From: Tidjanibacter sp.
Lineage (GTDB): Bacteria > Bacteroidota > Bacteroidia > Bacteroidales > Rikenellaceae
NCBI GenBank assembly: GCA_017396085.1
Contig: JAFQNC010000018.1
Span: forward strand, 1-64,000
Direction: 5' to 3'
DNA: 64,000 nucleotides
The notes beneath the pieces are model-generated. The model was not told where the DNA came from, made no database searches, and saw nothing but the letters and a program-made list of their open reading frames with translations. Shown in pieces: positions 51,936 through 61,597 of the stretch; the first letter of the stretch is position 1; each line of letters starts with the position of its first letter. Position numbers and translations under genes: made by a program.

Positions 51936-52937
51936 TTACTCGGTTTTGGTGAGCGACAGGAAGTTCTCAATATCCTTTTGGAGCTTCTTGTAGAGGAAGC
52001 AATCCTTGTAGTTCTCGTTGAAGAGGAGTGCTTCACGCACGTTGCAGAGGGAGTTGTTGTAGTTGCTGAGCTCGTTTTGCAACACCAACCCCGTGCGGTT
52101 GGAGGAGTTGATGCGTGTGGTGGAGAGGTTTTTCAGCCTCTGACACACTGCCGCCAGCACCACACTCACCACGTTGTCCATAAGGGTGTGGCCGTGCATA
52201 AAGAGGTAGGTCTGCTCGGGGCTCACGCCACGCCTGTGCAGCAGGCTCTCAAAGTCGCCCAAGCGGGCTGCAATGGTGGGGTGTTCGCGCTCAAGGGTTT
52301 GCAAGCGGCGTCCCACCTGCTTGTGCAACCAAGCGAGGGTGTCGGCTCCGTTGCGGTCGAGGTCGAGGTAGCCCAAGCGCACGGTGTTTTTGAAGTGCTG
52401 GAGGGTGAAGATGTTGGGTGTGGATATTTGGGCCGAGTAGGCATACCACACAAAGGTGGGGTAGATGACTTTGGAGTAGTCGGCGAAGAACTCCTCAAAG
52501 TCGAAGATGTGTGCATCGTTTTTGGTGGCCTTCACACAGAGGTTGTGCAACGAGGGCGCATAGCAGAGGAAGTTCTCGGTGGAGTAGACATAGGTGTGGA
52601 AGAGGTAGGGCGAGGAGTTGATGATGCGTGCATCGTGTGTTTGGTTGGCGAAGAGGTAGTCGAAGTCGCTGTCCATACACATAATCAGTTCGGGGTGGCA
52701 TTTGTCGGCCTGCCCGAGGAGTGTCTTTTTGCCCTTGGCGAGGTCCTCACGCTGGGGCACGCTCACCTCAAACCGCACGCTGTCGCTCTCGTAGGGGTCG
52801 AAGATACTGCGCCAGAAGGCAACGTCTTCATAGCCCTCCACCAAGGCACGAATGGTGCGACACCCGCTTGGTGAGGGTGCGGTGGTGGCAGAGGGTGCGG
52901 AGTGCGGCACTGCCGTATGTTTGCTCTGTTTTGTCAT
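51936..52937 (-). CDS. DUF4435 protein
   Basis: 333 residues. RALVEGYEDVAFWRSIFD (the acidic start of the family), QREDLAKGKKTLL and MCMDSDFDYLF (the later acidic motif) match DUF4435, a Toprim-like family found as a stand-alone gene and in OLD-type defence pairs. Here no ATPase partner is adjacent. A serine/threonine-rich N-terminal tail of about 28 residues (HTAVPHSAPSATTAPSPSG) precedes the domain. A nuclease role is possible but unproven. Confidence 0.8.
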   Translation of the reverse strand: MTKQSKHTAVPHSAPSATTAPSPSGCRTIRALVEGYEDVAFWRSIFDPYESDSVRFEVSVPQREDLAKGKKTLLGQADKCHPELIMCMDSDFDYLFANQTHDARIINSSPYLFHTYVYSTENFLCYAPSLHNLCVKATKNDAHIFDFEEFFADYSKVIYPTFVWYAYSAQISTPNIFTLQHFKNTVRLGYLDLDRNGADTLAWLHKQVGRRLQTLEREHPTIAARLGDFESLLHRRGVSPEQTYLFMHGHTLMDNVVSVVLAAVCQRLKNLSTTRINSSNRTGLVLQNELSNYNNSLCNVREALLFNENYKDCFLYKKLQKDIENFLSLTKTE

Positions 52938-52968
52938 AAGGCCGTATGCAAATGTATGAAAAAATTTC

Positions 52969-52976
52969 TATCTTTG
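52969..52976 (+). promoter_or_regulatory. -7 box of the SUI1 gene
   Basis: TATCTTTG, 28 bases before ATG 53005. The -33 is unclear. Confidence 0.45.
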
Positions 52977-53004
52977 TCCTAATAGAACACAAACATATTT
53001 TGCA

Positions 53005-53355
53005 ATGGCAGACAACGATTGGAAAGCACGCCTCGGAGTGGTATTCTCCACCAACCCCGATTTCAACTACACAACCGACTCCGCATCGGAGGAGGCGGCC
53101 ACCCTTGAGCCCTCCCGACAAAACCTGCGAGTGTGGCTCGACAGGGGCCACCGCGGGGGTAAAACGGTTACTCTCGTGCGTGGGTTTGTGGGCTCGGAGG
53201 AGGACCTGAAGGAACTTGCCCGAATGTTGAAGAACAAGTGTGGCGTGGGTGGCTCGGCCAAGGATGGTGAGATTATCATTCAGGGCGACCACCGCGAGAG
53301 AGTGTTGCAACTGCTGCTCGATGCGGGCTACAAGGCCAAGAAGGCAGGAGCGTGA
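53005..53355 (+). CDS. SUI1/eIF1-like translation factor (YciH type)
   Basis: 116 residues. The C-terminal 80 match SUI1: VWLDRGHRGGKTVTLVRGFVGSEEDLKELARMLKNKCGVGGSAKDGEIIIQGDHRERVLQLLLDAGYK (outline; the G-x-G-G and I-x-x-Q-G-D marks are conserved). The N-terminal 35 residues are disordered. It probably affects start-site selection or ribosome binding. The next gene starts 21 bases after its stop, so they may be co-transcribed. Confidence 0.92.
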   Translation: MADNDWKARLGVVFSTNPDFNYTTDSASEEAATLEPSRQNLRVWLDRGHRGGKTVTLVRGFVGSEEDLKELARMLKNKCGVGGSAKDGEIIIQGDHRERVLQLLLDAGYKAKKAGA

Positions 53356-53375
53356 GAGAGAGGGGAAGTAGAGCG

Positions 53376-56321
53376 ATGAAGAGCACAGCGAAACAGATAT
53401 TCCTTGGCCTTGTGGTGGCCTTGTGGTCGCAGGTGGCGGTGGGGCAGTTCTACAACACCGGTGCCTCGCCCGACCACATCCATTGGAGGCTCTATGAGAG
53501 TGGGGAGCGTAGGGTGGTGGCACCCGACTACTTCGACCACTCCGCCCGCCGTGTGCTCCACTATCTGGACACCGTGAGCCACACCATCGGCTATGGCCTG
53601 CCCGTGGGCACTCTGCTCTCGGCTCCCGTGGTGCTCCACACCGAAAACAGTGCCTCCAACGGACTCTCCATTTGGGCCCCCTTGAGGGTGGAGATGGCCG
53701 GTATGCCCGCCACCGATAGCTATGCCCTCACGTGGTTGCGCCAACTCTCGGTGCACGAATTCCGCCACACGGCCCAATACTCGGCCCTCAATCGGGGCCT
53801 CATTAAGACCTTGCGCCCGCTGTTGGGCCAACAGTGGATGTTGCTTACCAGCGGACTTATGCCCTTCTGGTGGATTGAGGGCGATGCCACCGATGCCGAA
53901 ACGCAGGCGGCGACTTTTGGGCGCGGAGTGCAACCATCCTTCACTATGCACTACCGTGCCGTGGGGCACGACATCCTCAGTGATGATAACCCCGATGTGT
54001 GGTTTGGCGGCTCCTACAACCGCTATGTCCCCTCGCACTACAACCTTGGCTACCAACTCGTTACTATGGCCAACACACTGGGTGGGCGATATGTTTGGGG
54101 CGATGTGGTCGATTATGTGGCCCGCAAGCCCTACACACTCCTACCCACCGAGTGGGCTATGCGCCGCAGGCTCGGATACTCCACCGAGGAACTCTTCCGC
54201 ACCACATTTGAGAATTTGAACACCTATTGGGACTCCCTGCCCGCAAGGGAGGATAGTGCCCACAGGGTGCAGCAACCTTCTTCACACCATACCTCGCCCT
54301 ACACCACACTCCAGTGGCCGCTGTGGGCTGACAAGGCGACCATTGTGGCCCTCAAGGGGGATTTTGATAGGGCGAAGAGGTTTGTGAGCGTGGATGTGGC
54401 CACGGGTGCAGAGCGCACCATTGTACGCTGCGGTGCAGTAAACACCCCTCCGGCTATTGTGGGTGGCGAACTCTACTGGACCGAGATGCAGCAACTCTCC
54501 TCCTTTGCCCAGCAGGTGGGCTCGGTGATGTACAAAGCCCCCCTCGGGGGTGGCAAGCCGCAGAGGGTGTTGCACAAGAATACATACGCCCTCTACCCTG
54601 CGGAGTGGGGTGGAACGCTAGCCTTTGTGCGCTACAACTTTGAGGGCACCTACTCGCTGGTCTGCATCGAGGGCGAGTGGACCCTGCCCGAAGGGGTGGA
54701 GGTACACGGACTCTGTGGCGAGGGCGAGTGGCTCTACTACCTCACCACCGCATCGGGCGGTATGGCCATTGAGCGCGTGTGTCCCACCGATGGGTGGCGC
54801 AGGGAGGTGGTGCGCAAGGCCTCCCACACCTCGCTCTCCGACCTGAGGGTGCAGGATGGGGTGCTCTACTTTGGCTCCATCGCCTCCGGCTACGATGAGG
54901 TACACGCACTGAATGTTGCCACGGGCAAGGAATACAGGCTCACGACCTCACGCTATGGCTCCTTTGATGGCGCACCCTCGCCCGATGGGAGCCGCATAGC
55001 CCTTGCCGTCTACGATGCCGAGGGTTACCACTTGGCGGTGGGCGATGTGGAGTCTGATTGTGAAGAGGTGGCGTGGGCAGAGGTGCCGCAGAATGTGGTC
55101 AATCCGCCACGCTACAAGTGGAACGGAATGGTTGGTGTAGACGGCGTGGAGTTTACCGCCGCCGACCTCCGCCACTCGGAGCAGAAGGCTCCCTCCAAAC
55201 CCTACCGCAAGGCGGCCCACCTTGTGGACTTCCACTCGTGGGCTCCAATCTACTACCGCCCCGAGCAGATTATGTCGGGCGACTTGGGCGATGTGGGGGT
55301 GGGGGTGAGTGCCACCTCGCAAAACCTCCTCTCCTCGGCCTTTACCACCGTGGGCTATCGCTACGGATGGGGTGGGGAACACCGCGGAGTGGTCAATTTC
55401 AAATATGTGGGCCTGCCCGTGAAGTTGGAGTTGGGGGCTGTGGTGAGCAACCGCTCGGCAGCCGCCACCGTGGCACAAGGAGTGGTGATGAAGGATGGCG
55501 ACTATGTGGCCGGCTACGATGACTCGGACCACATCTCCGCACCACAACCCACGGCAGCCTCGTGGACACTCACAGGGCGTGCCTATGCTCCCGTGATTGT
55601 GCGCAACTCCTACTGGACCTCGGTGCTGACCCCTTCGGTGGAGTTGCAACACGCCAACCTGCGACTCTACAATCCCAACCTGCACCGCTACCACACCGGA
55701 ACAACCGCCGTGGCCGCCACCCTGCAATGGAATTCCTACACCCGAATGGCTGTACGCAACCTGCAATCACGTTGGGGTGTGGCTGTGATTGGTGGCGTGG
55801 GGCGTATGTTGGCGGGCTTCGATACTCCAACCACCGTGGGCGTGTTTGCTCGTGCCCTTCTGCCGGGCTTTGGGGCCAACGATGGCTTCACGGTGAAGGC
55901 TTCGTGGCAGGGCATTGAGGGCGATGGCCCCGTGGGATATTCGCTCGACTTTGGGTGGGCCCAACCGCGTGGTTTTAACCACTTTGTGGGCTCCTACCCC
56001 TATTGGCCCGATGACAATGCAGGCCTCTCGGTGCAGTATGCCACCCCGCTCTGCTATCCCGATGTGGGTGTTAGTGGTGTGATGTTGCTCAAGAGGATAA
56101 GGCTCTCGCTCTTTGCCGATGGTATGACGTGGAGGGGGCTCAATGGGGTTGGTCGCTCGGCCTATGGGCTTATGGCCACTTGCGGTGGCGACCTCTACCT
56201 CGACACTTCGTGGTTCCGACTGCCCTCCGAGGGCGACCTCTCGCTCCGCCTTTCGCTCTATGAGGATGCACTCCATTGGGGGCGACCTGTGATTAGTGGG
56301 GGCGTGAGTGTGAATTTTTAG
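53376..56321 (+). CDS. Outer-membrane protein with HExxH motif and beta-propeller-like repeats
   Basis: 981 residues from ATG 53376, preceded by AGGGGAAG; a GTG at 53352 overlaps the previous gene. A signal peptide (MKSTAKQIFLGLVVALWSQVAVG) is followed by a domain with HEFRH at 127-131 and WWIEGDATDAE around 165-175, the pattern of a gluzincin zinc protease (HExxH plus a downstream Glu). The middle has TolB/WD40-like repeats (SPDGSRIALAVYD, RLTTSRYGSFDGAPSPDG). The last 350 residues alternate polar and apolar strands and end VSVNF, like an outer-membrane barrel. Possibly a surface protease or assembly factor. Confidence 0.7.
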   Translation: MKSTAKQIFLGLVVALWSQVAVGQFYNTGASPDHIHWRLYESGERRVVAPDYFDHSARRVLHYLDTVSHTIGYGLPVGTLLSAPVVLHTENSASNGLSIWAPLRVEMAGMPATDSYALTWLRQLSVHEFRHTAQYSALNRGLIKTLRPLLGQQWMLLTSGLMPFWWIEGDATDAETQAATFGRGVQPSFTMHYRAVGHDILSDDNPDVWFGGSYNRYVPSHYNLGYQLVTMANTLGGRYVWGDVVDYVARKPYTLLPTEWAMRRRLGYSTEELFRTTFENLNTYWDSLPAREDSAHRVQQPSSHHTSPYTTLQWPLWADKATIVALKGDFDRAKRFVSVDVATGAERTIVRCGAVNTPPAIVGGELYWTEMQQLSSFAQQVGSVMYKAPLGGGKPQRVLHKNTYALYPAEWGGTLAFVRYNFEGTYSLVCIEGEWTLPEGVEVHGLCGEGEWLYYLTTASGGMAIERVCPTDGWRREVVRKASHTSLSDLRVQDGVLYFGSIASGYDEVHALNVATGKEYRLTTSRYGSFDGAPSPDGSRIALAVYDAEGYHLAVGDVESDCEEVAWAEVPQNVVNPPRYKWNGMVGVDGVEFTAADLRHSEQKAPSKPYRKAAHLVDFHSWAPIYYRPEQIMSGDLGDVGVGVSATSQNLLSSAFTTVGYRYGWGGEHRGVVNFKYVGLPVKLELGAVVSNRSAAATVAQGVVMKDGDYVAGYDDSDHISAPQPTAASWTLTGRAYAPVIVRNSYWTSVLTPSVELQHANLRLYNPNLHRYHTGTTAVAATLQWNSYTRMAVRNLQSRWGVAVIGGVGRMLAGFDTPTTVGVFARALLPGFGANDGFTVKASWQGIEGDGPVGYSLDFGWAQPRGFNHFVGSYPYWPDDNAGLSVQYATPLCYPDVGVSGVMLLKRIRLSLFADGMTWRGLNGVGRSAYGLMATCGGDLYLDTSWFRLPSEGDLSLRLSLYEDALHWGRPVISGGVSVNF

Positions 56322-56332
56322 ACAAAAAACAC

Positions 56333-56340
56333 TACCTTTG
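56333..56340 (+). promoter_or_regulatory. -7 box TACCTTTG of the PBP1A gene
   Basis: 61 bases before ATG 56401 and 12 bases after the previous stop. Confidence 0.5.
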
Positions 56341-56400
56341 CCGTTTGGTAGGCAAAACAACTTTGTTGTTTGGCCCAACGAACAAAGACAAATTTAGGTT

Positions 56401-58818
56401 ATGAAGAGATACAAAGATTTGAGTAAGGCAGGCAAGGTTACGCTGTGGTTCTGGACCATCGTGTTGGTACCCACCGTGGCTGTCATCACCCTCCTGCTGC
56501 TGACCAACGCCGGCGCATTCGGTAAACTACCCTCGTTTGAGGAGTTGGAAAACCCCAAGAGCAACCTCGCAACCGAAATCTACTCGGAGGACGGAGTGCT
56601 GCTCGGCTCCTACTATGTGCAAAACCGCTCCTACGTGGACTACGAGGAACTCTCGCCCTCGCTTGTGGCTGCACTCATCGCCACCGAGGATGCACGCTTC
56701 AAGAGCCACTCCGGCATCGACTTCATCTCGCTGGCACGTGTGGCTGTGCGCACCATCGCTATGGGCGACAGGGGGCAGGGCGGTGGCTCCACCATCACAC
56801 AGCAACTCGCCAAAAACCTCTTCCCACGCGACACCACACACTACTCATCCAAGGTGGCACGTGCGGGTAAACTCGTCATCGCCAAGTTCAAAGAGTGGAT
56901 TACGGCTGTGAAACTCGAGCACAACTACACCAAAAACGAGATTGTGGCAATGTACTTCAACACCGTATTCTTCGGCTCCAATGCCTACGGTATCAAGTCG
57001 GCCGCAAAGACCTTCTTCGACAAGGAGCCCCACGAAATCAATGTGCAGGAGGCCGCAGTGTTGGTGGGCGTGGTCAATGCCCCCACCCGCTACAGCCCCG
57101 TGCGCAACCCCAAGAACTCGTTGGCAAGGCGCAACACGGTGATGAGCCGTATGGAGGCAGGTGGCTACATCACCTCCGAACAACTCGACTCGCTCAAAGC
57201 ACTGCCCATAGAACTCAAATTCTCCCAAGCCTCCCACAACGAGGGCCTCGCCACCTACTTCCGAGAGATGATTCGCCTGACGATGACCTCTCCCAAGCCC
57301 ACCCGCAATATGTTCTACACCAAGTATGACTACGAAAAGGAGGTCGAAAGGTGGGAGAACAACCCCCTCTATGGATGGTGTCTGAAAAACCAAAAGGCCG
57401 ATGGCTCCAACTACAACATCTATCGTGATGGTCTGAAAATCTACACCACCCTCAATAGCACAATGCAACGCTATGCCGAGGAGGCTGTGCAGAAACAACT
57501 CGCCGGCCAAATTCAGCCCGCAATGGATGCACAATACCGTGCCACCAAGGTCCTCTTCAACGACTTGGAGCAGGAGGATATTGACAAAATCATCAAACGT
57601 GCGGTGCGTTACTCCGACCGCTACCGCGAGATGTCCAATGCGGGCCACTCGCAGGTAGCCATTGAGGAGGCCTTCCGCACCAAAACGCAGATGCGAATCT
57701 TCACCTACAAGGGCGAGGTGGACACCCTCATCACTCCCCTCGACTCCATCCTCCACCACAAGCGCATTATGCGTGCTTCGCTGGTGGCTATGGACCCCCA
57801 CAACGGCTACGTGAAGGCCTATGTTGGCGGCCCCAACTTCCGCTACTTCAAGTACGATATGGCCAAGCAGGGCAAACGTCAGGTGGGCTCCACCATCAAG
57901 CCCTTCATCTACACCTTCGCCTTTGACCACCTCGGCTACAACCCCTGCACTATGGTGCCCAACCTGCCCGTAACAATCGAAACCTACACGGGCGAGGCGT
58001 GGACACCCAAGGAGGCAGGTAAGGTCATCTACGATGGCGAACTCTACCCCCTCAAGTGGGGCTTGGCACGCAGCCGCAACAACTACTCGGCGTGGATTAT
58101 GAAACAAGCAAACCAGCCCGAGGCTGTGGCCGACTTCATCCACAATATGGGCATTATGAGTTACATAGACCCCGTGAACGCCATCTGCCTTGGCACCCCC
58201 GATGTGTCGCTTTTTGAGATGGTGGGTGCCTACTCCACCTTTGCCAACCGAGGTGTCTACACCGAGCCCATATTCGTTACCCGCATTGAGGACCGCCACG
58301 GCAACGTGTTGGCCGAGTTCAACACCACCAGCACCGTGGCCATCAGCGAGCACACAGCCTACACTATGGTTGATATGTTGCGCACGGTGGTACAGCGAGG
58401 TACGGGCGGTAGGCTCATTCGCGACTATGGTCAGGGCGAGGTTGAGGTCGGAGGTAAGACCGGTACCTCGCAGGAGAATAGGGATGCGTGGTTTATGTGC
58501 GTTGCGCCCAACTTGGTTGGTGGCGTGTGGGTTGGTGGCGAGGACCAGAGCGTACACCTCTCTTCAAGGGGCGAGGGCTCGGTGGTCGCACTGCCCATCT
58601 ATGGCGAATTCCTCCGCAAGGTGCAACAAAATGGCACACTGGGGGTTACGGTTGAGGATAAGTTCTTCCGCCCAATGGGAGCCAAGGAGTACGACTGCTG
58701 GGATGGCTCGGTGAGCATTGAGGATGTTGAGGCCGAAGCCACCGATGGTGAGGAACAACCCGTGGTGGAGGAGAAACCCAACGATGTGGTCTTTGATGAC
58801 GAAGAGGAGTTTTTCTAG
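56401..58818 (+). CDS. Class A penicillin-binding protein (PBP1A type)
   Basis: 805 residues, a bifunctional peptidoglycan synthase. One N-terminal membrane helix (LWFWTIVLVPTVAVITLLLL) is followed by the GT51 transglycosylase with ATEDARFKSHSGID near 92 (catalytic Glu), GGSTITQQLAKNLF, KEWITAVKLE and NTVFFGSNAYGIKSAA. Then comes the transpeptidase with GSTIKPF near 496 (S-x-x-K), SRNN and KTGTSQEN near 685 (K-T-G). The acidic C-terminal tail (VEEKPNDVVFDDEEEFF) is probably flexible. It is a core gene with its own promoter. Confidence 0.95.
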   Translation: MKRYKDLSKAGKVTLWFWTIVLVPTVAVITLLLLTNAGAFGKLPSFEELENPKSNLATEIYSEDGVLLGSYYVQNRSYVDYEELSPSLVAALIATEDARFKSHSGIDFISLARVAVRTIAMGDRGQGGGSTITQQLAKNLFPRDTTHYSSKVARAGKLVIAKFKEWITAVKLEHNYTKNEIVAMYFNTVFFGSNAYGIKSAAKTFFDKEPHEINVQEAAVLVGVVNAPTRYSPVRNPKNSLARRNTVMSRMEAGGYITSEQLDSLKALPIELKFSQASHNEGLATYFREMIRLTMTSPKPTRNMFYTKYDYEKEVERWENNPLYGWCLKNQKADGSNYNIYRDGLKIYTTLNSTMQRYAEEAVQKQLAGQIQPAMDAQYRATKVLFNDLEQEDIDKIIKRAVRYSDRYREMSNAGHSQVAIEEAFRTKTQMRIFTYKGEVDTLITPLDSILHHKRIMRASLVAMDPHNGYVKAYVGGPNFRYFKYDMAKQGKRQVGSTIKPFIYTFAFDHLGYNPCTMVPNLPVTIETYTGEAWTPKEAGKVIYDGELYPLKWGLARSRNNYSAWIMKQANQPEAVADFIHNMGIMSYIDPVNAICLGTPDVSLFEMVGAYSTFANRGVYTEPIFVTRIEDRHGNVLAEFNTTSTVAISEHTAYTMVDMLRTVVQRGTGGRLIRDYGQGEVEVGGKTGTSQENRDAWFMCVAPNLVGGVWVGGEDQSVHLSSRGEGSVVALPIYGEFLRKVQQNGTLGVTVEDKFFRPMGAKEYDCWDGSVSIEDVEAEATDGEEQPVVEEKPNDVVFDDEEEFF

Positions 58819-58848
58819 CGGCCGATTGAAAGTTGGTGTTCTAACAGA

Positions 58849-59122
58849 CGATAGAATATAGCGATACGCAAGTATCGCCCAAAAGTTTTTGGTGCAGCTT
58901 TTTACAACGGCCTAAGGCCGATTTAGATAGTGGGGTGGTCCGCACCTTACCAAACGATGGAATACAGCGATACGTAAGTATTGCCCAAAAGTTTTTGGTG
59001 CGCCTTTTTACAACGGCCTAAGGCCGATTTAGATAGTGGTGTGGTCGGCACCTTACCAAGCGATAGGAATACAGCGATACGCAAGTATCGCCCAAAAGTT
59101 TTTGGTGCAGCTTTTTACAAAA
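58849..59122. repeat. Three 106-107-bp tandem repeats upstream of asd
   Basis: GCGATACGCAAGTATCGCCC marks the units at 58861, 58967 and 59074. Each unit contains GCGATAC/GTATCGC, CCAAAAGTTTTTGG and, in copies 1 and 2, the palindrome CGGCCTAAGGCCG. Copy 2 carries GTATTGC, which keeps pairing by G-T wobble. Copy 3 ends early in a perfect GCAGCTTTTT/AAAAAGCTGC hairpin. No gene. Confidence 0.9.
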
Positions 59123-59161
59123 AGCTGCGAAGAAAAAAGATAAAAAACACAAGAAAAAAAG

Positions 59162-60172
59162 ATGAAAGTGGCAATTGTTGGTGCAAGTGGCGCCGTAGGA
59201 CAGGAGTTTTTGAGGATTTTGCAGGAGAGGCACTTCCCTGTGGATGAGTTGCACCTCTTCGGTAGCGAGAGGAGTGCCGGCAGGGAGTATGAGTTTGGGG
59301 GTAAGAAGTACACCGTGAAGTTGCTCGCCCACAACGATGATTTCAAGGGTATTGATGTTGCCTTTGTGTCGGCCGGTGGCGGCACCTCCAAGGAGTTTGA
59401 AAAGACCATCACCAAGCACGGCACCATTATGATTGATAATTCGAGTGCTTTCCGTATGGATGAGGATGTGCCTCTGGTGGTGCCCGAGGTAAACCCCGAG
59501 GATGCACACAACACTCCCCGCAATGTGATAGCCAACCCCAACTGCTCCACCATACAAATGGTGGTGGCGCTGGCTGCACTGGAGAAGGTGGCCCACATCA
59601 AGCGTGTACACGTGGCAACCTATCAGGCTGCAAGCGGTGCAGGTGCAATGGGTATTGCCGAGTTGGAGCAGCAGTATGTGGAGATTGTCAAGGGCGAGGA
59701 GCCCACGGTGAGCAAGTTTGCCTACCAACTCGCCGGTAATGTTATCCCCCACATTGATGTCTTCACCGACAACGACTACACCAAGGAGGAACTCAAAATG
59801 CATTTTGAGACACAAAAAATTATGCACTCTGATGTGGCTGTGAGCGCAACCTGCGTGAGGGTGCCCGTAGCGAGGGCCCACTCGGAGGCTGTGTGGGTGG
59901 AGTTTGAGAGGCCCGTGAGTGTTGAGGAGGCCAAGGCTGCGCTGGCAGCAGGCGAGGGCTTGGTGGTTGAGGATGTGCCCGCCGAGAAGAAGTACCCTAT
60001 GCCGCTGTTTGTGGCCGAGACCACTCCCGTGTTTGTGGGGCGCATCAGGGAGGATATTGCCAACCCCTGCGGCCTGACATTCTGGTGCGTGGCCGACCAA
60101 ATTCGCAAGGGTGCAGCACTCAACGCTGTGCAGATTGCTGAGAAACTCTTTGGCACCCGCAGCGAGAAGTAG
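59162..60172 (+). CDS. asd: Aspartate-semialdehyde dehydrogenase
   Basis: A 336-residue NADPH-dependent enzyme that makes aspartate semialdehyde for lysine, threonine, methionine and diaminopimelate. [18 protein letters not shown] at the start is the dinucleotide site. [13 protein letters not shown] near 125-137 carries the catalytic Cys (about 128), and [16 protein letters not shown] and [16 protein letters not shown] (substrate His) follow. Length is standard. The start is directly after the truncated third tandem repeat. Confidence 0.96.
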   Translation: MKVAIVGASGAVGQEFLRILQERHFPVDELHLFGSERSAGREYEFGGKKYTVKLLAHNDDFKGIDVAFVSAGGGTSKEFEKTITKHGTIMIDNSSAFRMDEDVPLVVPEVNPEDAHNTPRNVIANPNCSTIQMVVALAALEKVAHIKRVHVATYQAASGAGAMGIAELEQQYVEIVKGEEPTVSKFAYQLAGNVIPHIDVFTDNDYTKEELKMHFETQKIMHSDVAVSATCVRVPVARAHSEAVWVEFERPVSVEEAKAALAAGEGLVVEDVPAEKKYPMPLFVAETTPVFVGRIREDIANPCGLTFWCVADQIRKGAALNAVQIAEKLFGTRSEK

Positions 60173-60237
60173 CCCAATCTTGCCAACAAACACCCAACCG
60201 ATAGACTAAACGCACCCTAAAACACACCACTCCGCTT

Positions 60238-61182
60238 ATGCGTGCAACAAGGAAAACTCTCTTTTGCTCACTTTTGGTTGGAGCAGCGCTGGTGTGGAGC
60301 GGAGCACTCTCCTATGGCCAGAGTAAGCAGGGCGACCGCTTTCCGTCGCAAGTTGGCTCGGGCGAGAGGGGAGGTTATGTTCTTGTTTGGGAGGACCTCT
60401 TCGATGGGGAGAGCCTTGACCGTGGAGCGTGGAATGTTGAGGTGAATGGCCGTGGTGGTGGCAATGCCGAGTTGCAGTACTACTGCGAGGAGAACGTCGG
60501 CATCTCCATTGAGCCCACGAGTGGGCGCAGGTGCCTGACCCTCACCGCCCGCAGGGAGCCACACAAGGGCAAACAATTCACCTCGGGGCGTGTCAATACA
60601 ATGGGCAAGAGAGCCTTCACCCACGGCAAGGTGGAGGCCTACATCAAGTTGCCCAAGACCGCCAACGGACTCTGGCCTGCATTCTGGCTGCTGGGCAATG
60701 ATTTTCCCACCATAGGCTGGCCTTGCTGTGGCGAAATTGACATCCTGGAGATGGGTAACGTCAGGGGTATTGCCACGGACACCCAGGAAACCTATATGAA
60801 TGGCGCCTGCCATTGGGGTGTGCGCAACGCCCAGAAGCAACACCCAAGCCACGCCAAACACTCCAACGCTCCCTATTCGTTGCAGGATGGCGAATTCCAC
60901 CTCTTTACGATGGTGTGGAGCGAGAGGGCAATAGAGATGTATGTGGACATTGATAAGCACCCCGACGTGGAGCCATATTTCTCGCTGAACATTGAGAATA
61001 CCGAGGGCGGGGAGTTGGCCGCAGGACATTACTTCCACCACGACCACTTCATCCTCTTCAACCTCGCCGTGGGTGGCTACTTCACGGGCATACTGCAACC
61101 CGAGGGTATCACCGCACTGCCGAGTGAGGGCACTGAAGCAAGGTTGTATGTGGACTTCGTGAGGGTCTATCAGAAGAGATAA
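60238..61182 (+). CDS. Secreted GH16 beta-glucanase
   Basis: 314 residues: a signal peptide (MRATRKTLFCSLLVGAALVWSGALSYG), then a GH16 jelly-roll. VWEDLFDGESLDRGAWNVE and GGNAELQYYCEENV are typical of laminarinases; GEIDILEMGN near 166-175 contains the E-x-D-x-x-E catalytic set. FHLFTMVWSERAIEMYVD and the C-terminal FILFNLAVGGYFTG complete it. It cuts beta-1,3 or mixed beta-glucans; the exact substrate is not readable. No SusC/D genes are near. Confidence 0.9.
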   Translation: MRATRKTLFCSLLVGAALVWSGALSYGQSKQGDRFPSQVGSGERGGYVLVWEDLFDGESLDRGAWNVEVNGRGGGNAELQYYCEENVGISIEPTSGRRCLTLTARREPHKGKQFTSGRVNTMGKRAFTHGKVEAYIKLPKTANGLWPAFWLLGNDFPTIGWPCCGEIDILEMGNVRGIATDTQETYMNGACHWGVRNAQKQHPSHAKHSNAPYSLQDGEFHLFTMVWSERAIEMYVDIDKHPDVEPYFSLNIENTEGGELAAGHYFHHDHFILFNLAVGGYFTGILQPEGITALPSEGTEARLYVDFVRVYQKR

Positions 61183-61285
61183 CCAATAGAGAAAGAATGA
61201 GCAGGTGTGGCAAATAGTGTGGGCGCAAGGTGGTAACTATTGGGCCGCTATAAACGCACCATTTCCGCAAAACATTCGTTAAACG

Positions 61286-61320
61286 CATAGCGGGCGACCT
61301 CCTTATGGTCGCCCGCTATG
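61286..61320 (+). terminator. Terminator after the GH16 gene
   Basis: CATAGCGGGCGACC and GGTCGCCCGCTATG form a perfect 14-bp stem with a 7-base loop, then TGTGTTTTTG. Confidence 0.9.
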
Positions 61321-61346
61321 TGTTTTTGTCTATGCGTGTGTTGCTT

Positions 61347-61553
61347 TTATTTGTATGCTTTGAGCAGCTTTTTAGCCTCTTTTTGTCCGGACTTCCAAGC
61401 CTCCTCCATAGTTACGATTTTGCCACCCTTGGCACCACTCATATTGGCAGCCCTCATAAAGGTGAAAATCTCCAGAGTCTCCTCCTTGCTGATGGGCACC
61501 TCGCCCAGCCACGCCCAATCTTGTGGGTGGCACAGGCCTGCCTGCGGTGCCAT
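61347..61553 (-). CDS. Small hypothetical ORF, possibly a remnant
   Basis: 68 residues: LGEVPISKEETLEIFTFMRAANMSGAKGGKIVTMEEAWKSGQKEAKKLLKAYK (outline). The helical, charged C-terminal part reads like a true protein, while the first 15 residues do not. It may be the C-terminal remnant of a longer gene or a short independent gene. It lies between the GH16 terminator and the tamL stop in a gap of about 415 bases that has nothing else. Confidence 0.4.
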   Translation of the reverse strand: MAPQAGLCHPQDWAWLGEVPISKEETLEIFTFMRAANMSGAKGGKIVTMEEAWKSGQKEAKKLLKAYK

Positions 61554-61597
61554 TCAACACTCTGCAAATGAAATAGTAACGGCGCCGAGTAGGACCG

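Noticed and set aside
56845..58557. A 570-codon frame opposite the PBP1A gene
   Set aside because: Antisense shadow; all PBP motifs are on the plus strand.
58849..59122. Tandem repeats considered as a CRISPR array
   Set aside because: The 106-bp units are adjacent, with no distinct spacers and no cas genes.
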